From Mesorhizobium waimense (GTDB lineage Bacteria; Pseudomonadota; Alphaproteobacteria; Rhizobiales; Rhizobiaceae): a DNA stretch of 64,000 nucleotides. The stretch is from contig NZ_QZWZ01000012.1 of the NCBI RefSeq assembly GCF_003601975.1, positions 124,001 to 188,000 of the forward strand, read 5' to 3'. Position numbers and translations under genes: made by a program. This document shows, one piece after another, positions 7,993 to 16,984 of this stretch. The notes below the pieces were generated by a model. It worked only from the letters and a program-made list of their open reading frames with translations. It made no database searches and was not told the origin of the DNA. The stretch's first letter is position 1, and each line of letters opens with the position of its first letter.

Positions 7993-8018
7993 AAGCGGGG
8001 CTTTGGCTCCGCTTTTTT
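7993..8018 (+). terminator. plus-strand rho-independent terminator
   Basis: A nine-pair stem (7993-8001 with 8006-8014, one G-U pair) runs into TTTTTT at 8013-8018. It is oriented for plus-strand transcripts and lies 320 bp after the only upstream plus-strand gene. Confidence 0.65.
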
Positions 8019-8040
8019 GTTGCGCGCTTTTGCCGGCAAG

Positions 8041-8069
8041 AAAAAGCCCGCCGGAACGAACCGGCGGGC
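8041..8069 (-). terminator. terminator of the alanine dehydrogenase gene
   Basis: A nine-base perfect stem (8046-8054 with 8061-8069) followed, in minus-strand direction, by five Ts (8041-8045). It lies 28 bp after the alanine dehydrogenase stop. Confidence 0.75.
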
Positions 8070-8097
8070 GAGACGGGAGGAAGCTCTTGCTTGCGCG

Positions 8098-9213
<1,116 letters not shown>

Positions 9214-9339
9214 TTTCTTCTCCTGATCCGGCCCTTTAAGGGCGCGTTCCCTGTATGAACCCAGTGAACCATGAATCGTTGCGCAGGTGTTTGCGAATGC
9301 GCTTGCGCTAGCCGGCATGCTTCGATAATCGTTGCGCGA

Positions 9340-9353
9340 AATATCAAGATATT
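9340..9353. promoter_or_regulatory. palindrome in the ald/Lrp divergent promoter region
   Basis: AATATCAAGATATT is a perfect 6+2+6 inverted repeat 18-31 bp before the Lrp-family start codon. The gap also has a direct repeat of AATCGTTGCGC, around 9274 and 9326. Lrp-type regulators bind AT-rich partial palindromes in multiple copies, so these are plausible sites for the divergent regulator; no binding is shown by sequence alone. Confidence 0.4.
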
Positions 9354-9370
9354 CGAAGGAATCCCGAAGA

Positions 9371-9844
9371 ATGCCGCTCGACAGGATTGATATCGCCATT
9401 CTGGAGACATTGCAGAAGGATGGGCGGATACCCAACGCGGCGCTCGCCGAGAAGGTCGGCCTGTCGCAGTCGGCCTGTTCGCGGCGGCTGGACAATCTGG
9501 AAAAATCCGGCACCATCCGCGGCTACCACGCGCGGCTTTCCAATGCCGCGCTCGGCCACCAGATGACGGCGATCGTGCATATATCGCTGTCGGGGCAATT
9601 CGAGAAGACGCTGTCGGATTTCGAGGCCGCGATCAAGCGTTGCCCGAACGTGCTTTCCTGCCATCTAATGTCGGGCGAGTACGATTATATCCTGCGCATC
9701 GCGGCAAAGGATCTGGTCGACTATGAGCGCATCCACAAGGAATGGCTGTCAGCCATGCCGCATGTGACGAAGATCAATTCGTCCTTCGCCTTGCGCGAGA
9801 TCGTCGACAGGACGACCGTCGGGCTGAGGCCGGAGATGGCCTAG
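9371..9844 (+). CDS. Lrp/AsnC-family transcriptional regulator (probable AldR)
   Basis: A 157-residue regulator: an N-terminal helix-turn-helix (about 4-55; LDRIDIAILETLQKDGR and LSQSACSRRLDNLEKSG) joined to a C-terminal RAM ligand-binding domain with the SGEYDYILRI strand. I place the start at 9371 (MPLDRIDIAI) by family alignment rather than at the earlier in-frame codon 9332. Divergent transcription from ald suggests it activates ald in response to alanine, as characterised AldR proteins do. Its stop overlaps the convergent cyclo-ligase stop in CTAG at 9841-9844. Confidence 0.87.
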   Translation: MPLDRIDIAILETLQKDGRIPNAALAEKVGLSQSACSRRLDNLEKSGTIRGYHARLSNAALGHQMTAIVHISLSGQFEKTLSDFEAAIKRCPNVLSCHLMSGEYDYILRIAAKDLVDYERIHKEWLSAMPHVTKINSSFALREIVDRTTVGLRPEMA

Positions 9845-10500
9845 CCGTTGAAAGCCTCCGTCACCAGCCGATCCATCGGGATGTCGTGTGGTTGCGGGTA
9901 GATGGTGGCGATGCGCTGGAGTTCGTAGCCGACGCCGATGATCGAAGGCTTGAACGGCATCGCGGCCAGCGTGCGGTCGAAGAAGCCGCCGCCATAACCC
10001 AGGCGATAGTTTTGGGGATCGATGCCGACGATCGGCGAGATGACGATGTCCGGCAGCACCGGATGGCCTTCGGCCGGGATCGGGATGTTCCAGACGCCTT
10101 TCTCCAGCCGGTCGCCAGGGACATAAGCGCGAAAGACCAGCGGCTGTCCCTTCTCGATGACGACGGGCAGCGCCGTGTGGCCGCCGCGCTCGTTGATGGA
10201 CGCTATCCATGGCCGCAAATCCGGTTCGCCGCGAAACGGCCAGTAGAGGCTGACCAGACGGCCGGCAATGTCGCCGATCAGCGCGTCGAGGCCTTCGGCG
10301 ATACGCTGCGACATTGCCGTGCGCATGTCGGCGGAAACCGTCAGTCGCGCCGCGATCAGCCGCTCGCGCTCGGCCTTGCGCCAGCGCCGCACATCGGTCC
10401 AGTCGGTGAGCGGCGCGCGGAATTCCGGATCGAGTTCGTGCATGAAGCAGGGCGGCGAGGAATACTGCGCCGGACCTTCGCCGTCACGATCGTTGGCCAT
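9841..10500 (-). CDS. 5-formyltetrahydrofolate cyclo-ligase
   Basis: ATP-dependent conversion of 5-formyl-THF to 5,10-methenyl-THF, rescuing an inhibitory folate. The 219-residue protein has the family's basic N-terminal helix (WRKAERERLIAARL), the WPFRGEPDL substrate region and the signature YRLGYGGGFFDRTLA nucleotide-binding loop. It carries about 30 extra N-terminal residues relative to short family members; a later Met (MHELDPEF) is an alternative start. It converges on the Lrp gene with a 4-bp overlap. Confidence 0.87.
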   Translation of the reverse strand: MANDRDGEGPAQYSSPPCFMHELDPEFRAPLTDWTDVRRWRKAERERLIAARLTVSADMRTAMSQRIAEGLDALIGDIAGRLVSLYWPFRGEPDLRPWIASINERGGHTALPVVIEKGQPLVFRAYVPGDRLEKGVWNIPIPAEGHPVLPDIVISPIVGIDPQNYRLGYGGGFFDRTLAAMPFKPSIIGVGYELQRIATIYPQPHDIPMDRLVTEAFNG

Positions 10501-10601
10501 GCTTCACTCCCGTCATCCAGTCCGGAGAGGCTATACCCCGCATGAGCTGGCCGGCATGTGCATTCACGACATCGAGCGGCGAGTCCCGGGCAGTCGAGGC
10601 A

Positions 10602-10629
10602 TTGTTGCAGTGCACAATAATGCCTATAT
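10602..10629 (+). promoter_or_regulatory. candidate promoter for the NADH dehydrogenase gene
   Basis: TTGTTG (10602-10607) and CTATAT (10624-10629), spaced 16 bp, fit the alphaproteobacterial consensus, with an exact -10. The ATG at 10668 follows about 38 bp later behind GGGGTGA. Confidence 0.45.
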
Positions 10630-10667
10630 CGAAGCTGGTGAATTTATGCGCCCATGGGGTGAATGAG

Positions 10668-11933
10668 ATGAACGAAGCCAGCCATCATGTCGTCGTTGTC
10701 GGCGCGGGTTTCGGCGGTCTCGAGTTCACCCGGGCGCTATCCGGTGTGCCGGTGCGCATCACCATGATCGACAAGCGCAACCACCATCTTTTCCAGCCGC
10801 TGCTCTATCAGGTGGCGACCACGGCGCTGGCGACCTCGGAGGTGGCGTGGCCGATCCGTCATCTCTTGCGCAAGCGCAAGGACGTGACGACGCTGCTCGC
10901 CAATGTCAGCGGCGTCGACCGCGCCGGCGGGCGCGTGCTGCTCGACGACGGCAGCGCGGTTGCCTACGACACGCTGGTGCTCGCCACCGGCGCCAGACAC
11001 GCTTATTTCGACCATGACGAATGGGAGCCTTTTGCGCCTGGGCTGAAGACGCTCGAGGACGCGACGACCATCCGGCGGCGCATCCTTCTCGCCTTCGAGC
11101 AGGCCGAGCGGGAAACCGATCCAGAAAAGCGAAAGGCGCTGCTGACGCTGGCGATCGTCGGCGGCGGGCCGACCGGCGTGGAACTGGCCGGCACCATTGC
11201 CGAGCTCGCGCGCGACACGCTGCGCGGCGAGTTCCGCAACATCGACACGCGGCAGACGCGCGTGGTGCTGATCGAGGCGGCTGACCGCATCCTTGCCAAT
11301 TTCGCGCCTGAACTTTCCGATTATGCAAGGAAGGCGCTCGAGCGCCTTGGCGTCGAGGTGGAACTCGGCGGCGCGGTGACACGCTGCGATGCCGAGGGCG
11401 TCGTCTTCGGCGACACAGTCCTGCCGGCCCGGACAATCCTGTGGGCGGCAGGCGTCGCCGCGTCGCCGGCCGCCGAATGGCTGGGGGCGGCAGCGGACCG
11501 AGCGGGCAGGGTGCTCGTCGAGCCCGACCTCACCGTGCCGGGCAGCCCAGAAATCTTCGTTATCGGCGACGCAGCGCATGTCCTGCGGCCGGATGGCAAG
11601 CCAGTGCCGGGGGTGGCACCCGTGGCCAAGCAGGCGGGATGGCATGTCGCCGCGACCATCAAGGCCAGGCTTGCCGGCAATGCCTCGCCACGGCCGTTCC
11701 GCTACAAGCATGACGGCGATCTGGCCACGATCGGTAAGCGTGCAGCGGTCATCGATTTCGGCTGGATCAAGCTTACCGGCTGGCCCGCCTGGTGGCTGTG
11801 GGGCATCGCCCACATCTACTTCCTGATCGGCTTTCGCAACCGGCTGGCGGTTTCGCTTAGCTGGCTATGGATTTATGCGACCGGCCAGCGCAGTGCACGG
11901 CTGATCACCCAGGGCGACGACGACAAGGGCTGA
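10668..11933 (+). CDS. ndh: type II NADH:quinone oxidoreductase (NDH-2)
   Basis: A non-proton-pumping respiratory NADH dehydrogenase. The 421-residue protein has two dinucleotide folds: FAD-binding VVVVGAGFGGLEF (8-20) and NADH-binding AIVGGGPTGVELAG near 160-173, followed by the FAD motif EIFVIGDAAH near 290. The C-terminal 60 residues, with WPAWWLWGIAHIYFLIGFRNR, form the amphipathic membrane anchor seen in NDH-2. The start at 10668 is set by family alignment and a GGGGTGA ribosome binding site; the frame opens upstream to 10542 without similarity. Confidence 0.9.
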   Translation: MNEASHHVVVVGAGFGGLEFTRALSGVPVRITMIDKRNHHLFQPLLYQVATTALATSEVAWPIRHLLRKRKDVTTLLANVSGVDRAGGRVLLDDGSAVAYDTLVLATGARHAYFDHDEWEPFAPGLKTLEDATTIRRRILLAFEQAERETDPEKRKALLTLAIVGGGPTGVELAGTIAELARDTLRGEFRNIDTRQTRVVLIEAADRILANFAPELSDYARKALERLGVEVELGGAVTRCDAEGVVFGDTVLPARTILWAAGVAASPAAEWLGAAADRAGRVLVEPDLTVPGSPEIFVIGDAAHVLRPDGKPVPGVAPVAKQAGWHVAATIKARLAGNASPRPFRYKHDGDLATIGKRAAVIDFGWIKLTGWPAWWLWGIAHIYFLIGFRNRLAVSLSWLWIYATGQRSARLITQGDDDKG

Positions 11934-12075
11934 CTTTTTCGTCCCAGGCAGATGTTTCATCCGCCCGTCACCTTTTGCTGATCGACTGGATTCCCGATGG
12001 ACATGGCCGGATTTCAGCGCGAAGCTTTCGCTTCGGGGGTAGGGGCTTGTCGCATTGTCGAAACAGGAAAAAACA

Positions 12076-14055
12076 ATGTCCCAACTGCTCCACCCTGTCT
12101 CCCGCCGCGCACTGCTGGCGGGCGCCGCCGCAACCGGGGCGCTGATCATGCTGCACCCGTTCTCAGCCCGCGCTCAGGCCAACCAGGCGCATCTCAGGAT
12201 CATGGAGACGACCGACATCCATGTGAACGTGCTGCCCTATGATTACTACGCCGACAAAGCAAACGACACGATGGGCCTGTCGCGGACGGCTTCCCTGATC
12301 GATGCGGTGCGCAAGGAAGCGGTCAACTCGATGCTGATCGACAATGGCGACCTTTTGCAGGGCAATCCGATGGGCGACTACATCGCCTATGAGAAAGGCA
12401 TGCAGGACGGCGACCTGCATCCGATCATGAAAGGCATGAACCTGCTCGGCTACGAATGCTCGACGCTCGGCAACCACGAATTCAACTACGGCCTGTCGTT
12501 CCTGGACAAGGTGCTGGCCGGCGCCAATTTTCCATTTGTCTGCGCGAACCTGATCCGCGGCACCCAGCTCGCCGCCAATCCGCGCGACGACAAGCTCTAC
12601 CTCAAGCCCTATGTTATCCTCGACAAGAAGATCAAGGATGGCTCCGGCGCCGAGCAGCCGATCAAGATAGGCATCATCGGCTTCGTGCCGCCGCAGATCA
12701 TGGTCTGGGACCTGAAAAACCTCGAAGGCAACGTCAAGACGCGCGATATCGTCGAAGCTGCCAAGGCCTGGGTGCCCGAGATCAAGGAGCAGGGCGCCGA
12801 CATCGTAATTGCGCTTTCGCATTCCGGCATCGACATCAAGCAAGGCGACATGATGGAAAACGCCTCCTTCTTCGTCGCCGGCGTTGAGGGCATCGACGCC
12901 GTGTTCACGGGCCACCAGCATCTCGTCTTCCCCGGCAAGAAGGACTTTCAATCGCTCGAGGCCGTCGACGCCAAGAAGGGCACGCTGCAGGGCAAGCCCG
13001 CCGTGATGGGCGGGTTCTGGGGCTCGCATATGGGCCTGATCGATCTTTTGCTGGAGCGCAACGGCTCGAAATGGCGGGTCGTTTCGGCGACTTCCGAGGC
13101 GCGGCCGATCTATGAACGGGTCGACAACAAGAACAAGGCGACTGTCGGCGACGACAAGCGCATCATTGCGGCGTTGGAGCAGGATCATGAGGCAACGCTC
13201 GCCTATGTGCGCCGTCCGGTCGGCAAGACCTCGGCGCCGCTCTATTCCTATTTCGCTTTGGTCGCCGACGATCCATCGGTGCAGATCGTGAACCAGGCGC
13301 AGAGCTGGTACCTGAAGGACATCCTCAAGAGCACCGAATGGAAGGACGTGCCGCTGCTGTCGGCCGCCGCTCCCTTCAAGGCCGGTGGGCGCAGCGGTGC
13401 CGACTACTATACGGACGTGCCGGTGGGCGACATCGCCATCAAGAATGTCGCCGATCTCTATCTCTATCCGAATACCGTGCGGGCGGTTGAAATCACCGGC
13501 GCGCAAGTCAAGGAATGGCTGGAGATGTCGACCGGTATCTTCAACCGGATCGAGGCGGGCAAGGCTGACGAACCGCTGATCAACACCGATTTCCCCTCCT
13601 ACAATTTCGACGTGATCGACGGCGTCAGTTACAAGATAGACCTGTCGCAGCCCCCGAAATACGATGCCAAGGGCGGGCTGGCGAATCCGGGAGCGAGCCG
13701 TATCGTCGATCTGATGTTCGATGGCAAACCGATTGATCCCGCAGCGAAATTCGTCGTGGCCACAAACAATTACCGTGCCGGCGGCGGCGGCAACTTCCCC
13801 GACATCAATGCCTCGAAGATCATCTATGAGGCGCCGGACACCAACCGCGACGTGATCGTGCGCTACATCATCAGCGAGGGTACGATAAACCCATCCGCTG
13901 ATAACAACTGGTCGTTCGCGCCGCTGTCGGGAACCAGCGTCGTGTTCGAGACCGGACCCAAGGCGAAGGATTTTATCGCCGAGGTGAAGTCCCTGAAGAT
14001 CGAGCCGGCAGGCGAGGGCGAAGCGGGGTTCGCAAAGTACCGCATCGCTCTTTGA
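12076..14055 (+). CDS. cpdB: periplasmic 2',3'-cyclic-nucleotide phosphodiesterase / 3'-nucleotidase
   Basis: A 659-residue exported enzyme that hydrolyses 2',3'-cyclic nucleotides and 3'-nucleotides. It has a twin-arginine signal (SRRALLAG, cleavage near residue 33). The calcineurin-like N-terminal domain shows all metal motifs: TTDIHVN, DNGDLLQGN, GNHEFNYG, HSGID and TGHQH. The C-terminal 5'-nucleotidase substrate domain (about 350-620) includes NNYRAGGGGNFP. A TTG at 12055 is in frame, but the ATG at 12076 has AGGAAA in front and starts the signal peptide properly. It is probably monocistronic, for scavenging phosphate and nucleosides. Confidence 0.88.
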   Translation: MSQLLHPVSRRALLAGAAATGALIMLHPFSARAQANQAHLRIMETTDIHVNVLPYDYYADKANDTMGLSRTASLIDAVRKEAVNSMLIDNGDLLQGNPMGDYIAYEKGMQDGDLHPIMKGMNLLGYECSTLGNHEFNYGLSFLDKVLAGANFPFVCANLIRGTQLAANPRDDKLYLKPYVILDKKIKDGSGAEQPIKIGIIGFVPPQIMVWDLKNLEGNVKTRDIVEAAKAWVPEIKEQGADIVIALSHSGIDIKQGDMMENASFFVAGVEGIDAVFTGHQHLVFPGKKDFQSLEAVDAKKGTLQGKPAVMGGFWGSHMGLIDLLLERNGSKWRVVSATSEARPIYERVDNKNKATVGDDKRIIAALEQDHEATLAYVRRPVGKTSAPLYSYFALVADDPSVQIVNQAQSWYLKDILKSTEWKDVPLLSAAAPFKAGGRSGADYYTDVPVGDIAIKNVADLYLYPNTVRAVEITGAQVKEWLEMSTGIFNRIEAGKADEPLINTDFPSYNFDVIDGVSYKIDLSQPPKYDAKGGLANPGASRIVDLMFDGKPIDPAAKFVVATNNYRAGGGGNFPDINASKIIYEAPDTNRDVIVRYIISEGTINPSADNNWSFAPLSGTSVVFETGPKAKDFIAEVKSLKIEPAGEGEAGFAKYRIAL

Positions 14056-14114
14056 GGCAGCACTCAGCCTGTTGCCCGGCTGGCGGCCCGGCTCGGACCC
14101 CAGCAAGGGGCAAT

Positions 14115-14408
14115 CTACGGCGAGCCGGTCGCGGGAGCGGTGATCGGTCCAGGGAACGCGGGCTGGATGGAAACGCCCAGCGGATCGCTTGGAACCGTCA
14201 AGGGCGTCATCCCCTTTGGGTGATGGATTGCCGGGATGGAGGATGTCGGCGTGTTGTTGATGAGGTCGCTGACTCCAGGTGTGAGGGTCGCGCTCGTGTT
14301 TGAGCCCAGCGGGTCGTTGGTGACGGTCGGTATGGACGATTTCGCCTGAGCTGCGGTTGCCGATATTACGGCAAGCAACAGCCCGGCGGCGATCTGGGTT
14401 CGGTTCAA
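14115..14408 (-). CDS. small secreted protein with internal duplication, TTG start
   Basis: A 97-residue protein starting at TTG 14408, directly behind a perfect AGGAGG with six-base spacing; no ATG is suitably placed. The first 21 residues form a clean signal peptide (NRTQIAAGLLLAVISATAAQA, cleavage after AQA). The mature part is rich in Pro, Thr and Ser and contains a repeat: TVTNDPLGSNTSATLTPG is echoed by TVPSDPLGVSIQPAFPG, and SIPT by SIPA. No family is recognised. The frame remains open upstream to 14537, but that extension lacks a ribosome binding site and would bury the signal peptide. Confidence 0.6.
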   Translation of the reverse strand: MNRTQIAAGLLLAVISATAAQAKSSIPTVTNDPLGSNTSATLTPGVSDLINNTPTSSIPAIHHPKGMTPLTVPSDPLGVSIQPAFPGPITAPATGSP

Positions 14409-14563
14409 GGAAGCCTCCTGTTGCCAAGGATGCTCCGCGCTCGTTTTGATATGATGCAGTGCCAAGCGGCGGACAGCAGGAAACGCCCGATGTCCGATCG
14501 CGGTTTCATCACGATCGCATGAGCAATTCGTGCTCATGCGATCACCGCTCTCCTAGCTACGCA

Positions 14564-15835
14564 TCAGGCCCTGTAGACCACCTGGCGGACGTCGATGTAG
14601 CTGGCGCGGAAGCCGGCTTCGCAATAGTGCAGGTAGAATTCCCAGAGCTTCTTGAAGCGGTCGTCGAAGCCGAGCGGGACGATCTTTTCCCAGGATCCCC
14701 AGAAACGCTGGCGCCATTCGGCGAGCGTGCGGGCGTAATCGTCCGGGAAGACGCGCTCGCGCAGATGGGCGAGGCCATGGTCTCTTCCCAGCGATTTCAG
14801 GATCGACGGCGTCGGCAGCATGCCGCCCGGGAACACGTAGCGCTGGATGAAGTCCGGGCGGGCGCGATAGGTGTCGTAGGCATCCTCGTTGATGGTGATG
14901 ATCTGCAGGCCCGCTGTGCCGCCGGGTCTCAGGCAGGCCTTCATCTTGGCGAAGAACACCGGCCAGTATTTTTCGCCGACCGCCTCGAACATCTCGATCG
15001 AGGCGATGCGGTCATAGGTGCCGGTCTCGTCGCGATAGTCCTGCAGCTTGATGTCGACCTTGTCAGCAAGCCCGGCCTTGTGGATGCGCTCCCTGGCGAA
15101 ATCGTGCTGCTCGCGGCTGATGGTCAAGCCGGTGACGCGGCAGCCGATCTCGCGCGCGGCGAATTCGGCAAAGCCGCCCCAGCCGCAGCCGATCTCGAGC
15201 ACGTGGTCCTTTTTGCCGATGCCGGTGTCCTTGGCCAGCGCGCGGTATTTGGCGGCTTGCGCGCTTTCCAAATCGTTGGCGCCGGTCGCGTAGAGCGCCG
15301 ACGAATAGGTCATGCTCGGGTCCAGCCATTGCTTGTAAAAGGCGTTACCTAGATCGTAATGCGCCGAAATATTGCGCTTCGAGCCGGTGCGGGTGTTGTC
15401 GTTGAACCAATGACGGATGCGCTGGACGGTGTTGATCAGCCAATTGGCGCCGCCGGCGGCACGCTCGCCGATGGCCGAGTTGACCACGAACAGCTCCAGG
15501 AAACTGGTCACGTCAGGGCTTTCCCAATCGCCGTCCATGTAGGATTCAGCGACGCCGATCGTGCCACCGGAAAAGGCGCGGCCAGGCAGGCGCCAGTTCT
15601 TCAGTACCAGTTCGGCGTCGGGGCCAGGCCCCTTGCCTCCGACGAGGACAGCGCGACCGTCCGGCATCCTGACCTTGAGCGAGCCGCGCGGCAGGTTCAT
15701 GGCGGCCGACAGGACCATGCGTGCCTTGGCCGGCAGCCCCTTGACGATCTCGGCGAAGTTGAACTCGTCGAGCTTTACCGCGTCGCCGAGGGCCATGCCG
15801 CCCGGGCCACCGCTCTTGTGTTCGCTGTAGGTCAT
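14564..15835 (-). CDS. cfa: cyclopropane-fatty-acyl-phospholipid synthase
   Basis: Methylates cis double bonds of membrane phospholipid acyl chains using S-adenosylmethionine. The 423-residue protein has an N-terminal lipid-binding domain, then HYDLGNAFYKQWLD and the SAM loop LEIGCGWGGFAEFA (about 216-229), ISREQ, and the C-terminal WEFYLHYCEAGF. The start at 15835 (MTYSEHK) is chosen because the preceding open frame, to 16078, has no family similarity. It is monocistronic on the minus strand. Rhizobia carry several cfa-like genes, so this may be one of a set. Confidence 0.9.
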   Translation of the reverse strand: MTYSEHKSGGPGGMALGDAVKLDEFNFAEIVKGLPAKARMVLSAAMNLPRGSLKVRMPDGRAVLVGGKGPGPDAELVLKNWRLPGRAFSGGTIGVAESYMDGDWESPDVTSFLELFVVNSAIGERAAGGANWLINTVQRIRHWFNDNTRTGSKRNISAHYDLGNAFYKQWLDPSMTYSSALYATGANDLESAQAAKYRALAKDTGIGKKDHVLEIGCGWGGFAEFAAREIGCRVTGLTISREQHDFARERIHKAGLADKVDIKLQDYRDETGTYDRIASIEMFEAVGEKYWPVFFAKMKACLRPGGTAGLQIITINEDAYDTYRARPDFIQRYVFPGGMLPTPSILKSLGRDHGLAHLRERVFPDDYARTLAEWRQRFWGSWEKIVPLGFDDRFKKLWEFYLHYCEAGFRASYIDVRQVVYRA

Positions 15836-16169
15836 GTCACGCCCCTGAACTTCCGCAGAGCTGGCGCAATATGCCGGCTCCCACCCTCTTGCGGTTCCTT
15901 CGCCAGGCTCGAACTCCGCTCCCCGATCACGGCAGCTGGCCGATTCGGCAGCGGGCGGGCTCGAATGAAAACGCGCCCTCAAGGGTTTTCGCGCTTCCCT
16001 GTGAATTCCCACGACAATCTTCCACTTCATCAACGGGAACTTCAAGAGGCAAGCGGCCAGCACGGCATCTCCAGGCAACCGGATCCGGCGTTACGAAAAT
16101 CCGCTGGAGAGTGTCCGTGGCGATTGGAATCGCTATGGTTGCGCCCAACCATATGCGTTAGTTTTAGCC

Positions 16170-16304
16170 ATGCGCTATGTAATCGTGATCGTTGGCTTCA
16201 CCTTCTTCCTGATCTGGGACGGCCTCTACAATGAGGGCCGCTACCTCGACTACACGGTCAGGGAGATGTCGCGCATCGTGCGCTACGTCACCGGCGCGGC
16301 CTAA
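16170..16304 (+). CDS. 44-residue single-pass membrane protein
   Basis: A short ORF reading MRYVIVIVGFTFFLIWDGLY, followed by a soluble tail rich in Arg and Tyr and ending VTGAA. The first 20 residues form a hydrophobic helix, so it should be an inner-membrane peptide. It lies divergent from cfa, with its ATG straight after GTTTTAGCC; no strong ribosome binding site is seen. Family and function are not recognised, but the codon pattern matches the neighbours. Confidence 0.55.
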   Translation: MRYVIVIVGFTFFLIWDGLYNEGRYLDYTVREMSRIVRYVTGAA

Positions 16305-16408
16305 CTCCGACATCCGCCTTCCAAAGGACCTGGCGCGACATCGTTGCCCGTTGACGCGACGGCTGCCCTCGCACAAAACACCCGCGCATACCGATCAAGG
16401 AGGTTGGG

Positions 16409-16696
16409 TTGATCCGGCATATCGTTTTCTTCAGCGCCCGGCGCAAAGAGGATGTGGAAGCCGTGCGCAATGGACTGATGGCGCTGGGCAAGATCCCGCA
16501 TTCCAGCCTTTTCGAAGTGACCCTCAACACCAAAGTCGATCCGCTCTCGGATGCGATCGACGTGGTCGTCTATGCCGAATTCGAAGATGATGCCGCACTC
16601 GCAGCCTACAAGGCGCATCCGCTCTACGCCGAGACGACCAGCCGGGTCAAACCATTGCGCGAATTGCGTTATTCAGCCGATGTCGTGGCTGCCTGA
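16409..16696 (+). CDS. Dabb (stress-responsive A/B barrel) domain protein, TTG start
   Basis: A 95-residue single-domain protein of the dimeric alpha-beta barrel type: IRHIVFFSARRKEDVEAV at the start (the family's H-x-V-x-F strand), then SDAIDVVVYAEFEDDAALAAY and HPLYAE. The initiation codon is TTG at 16409, with AAGGAGG at 16397-16403 correctly placed; no ATG fits. Family members are dimeric and sometimes enzymatic, but the role here is unknown. Confidence 0.78.
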   Translation: MIRHIVFFSARRKEDVEAVRNGLMALGKIPHSSLFEVTLNTKVDPLSDAIDVVVYAEFEDDAALAAYKAHPLYAETTSRVKPLRELRYSADVVAA

Positions 16697-16744
16697 GCGA
16701 AATTCGGCTGCTGCAATGCGCTCGAATGCATGGGATGAACGGTC

Positions 16745-16864
16745 TCATTCCGTCTGGACGGCGGAAGTCTCGGCCGGGTCGACGCCCGGCCGCTTGCTCA
16801 GCACCAGTGCGGCGACAACCACGATCGCTGCAACCGCCATTGCCATGAGGACGATTCTCTTCAT
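16745..16864 (-). CDS. 39-residue membrane peptide
   Basis: An ORF starting MKRIVLMAMAVAAIVVVAAL, a positively charged start plus an uninterrupted hydrophobic stretch, with a short polar tail (SKRPGVDPAETSAVQTE). It looks like a signal-anchored or exported peptide. A modest AGGT lies seven bases before the ATG. It lacks a lipobox Cys. No family is recognised; the signal-peptide-like composition is the main evidence that it is real. Confidence 0.45.
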   Translation of the reverse strand: MKRIVLMAMAVAAIVVVAALVLSKRPGVDPAETSAVQTE

Positions 16865-16984
16865 GGTTGTGACCTAGGGTTGCTTCCCGGCGACTGCAAG
16901 TGCGATCAGGGACGGCAACCGATGCCAGGGTGCATGAGTTGAAGCTCTTGAACCAGCCTTGGGAATGATGCACACCGCACCCCC

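Larger units (their letters stand above)
7672..8097. other. 426-bp intergenic region with three hairpins and a CRP-like palindrome
   Basis: No supported ORF lies here. The region holds a hairpin after DUF1203 (7686-7709), a perfect TGTGA-N6-TCACA palindrome (7840-7855), a plus-strand terminator with a six-T run (7993-8018), and the minus-strand alanine dehydrogenase terminator (8041-8069). The plus-strand terminator so far from the DUF1203 stop suggests either a long 3' UTR or an independent small RNA starting after the palindrome. Confidence 0.55.

Noticed and set aside
12163..14427. A 754-residue open frame antisense to the nucleotidase gene
   Set aside because: Long antisense frames are common in GC-rich coding DNA; it mirrors cpdB codon structure, resembles no family and swallows the small secreted gene.
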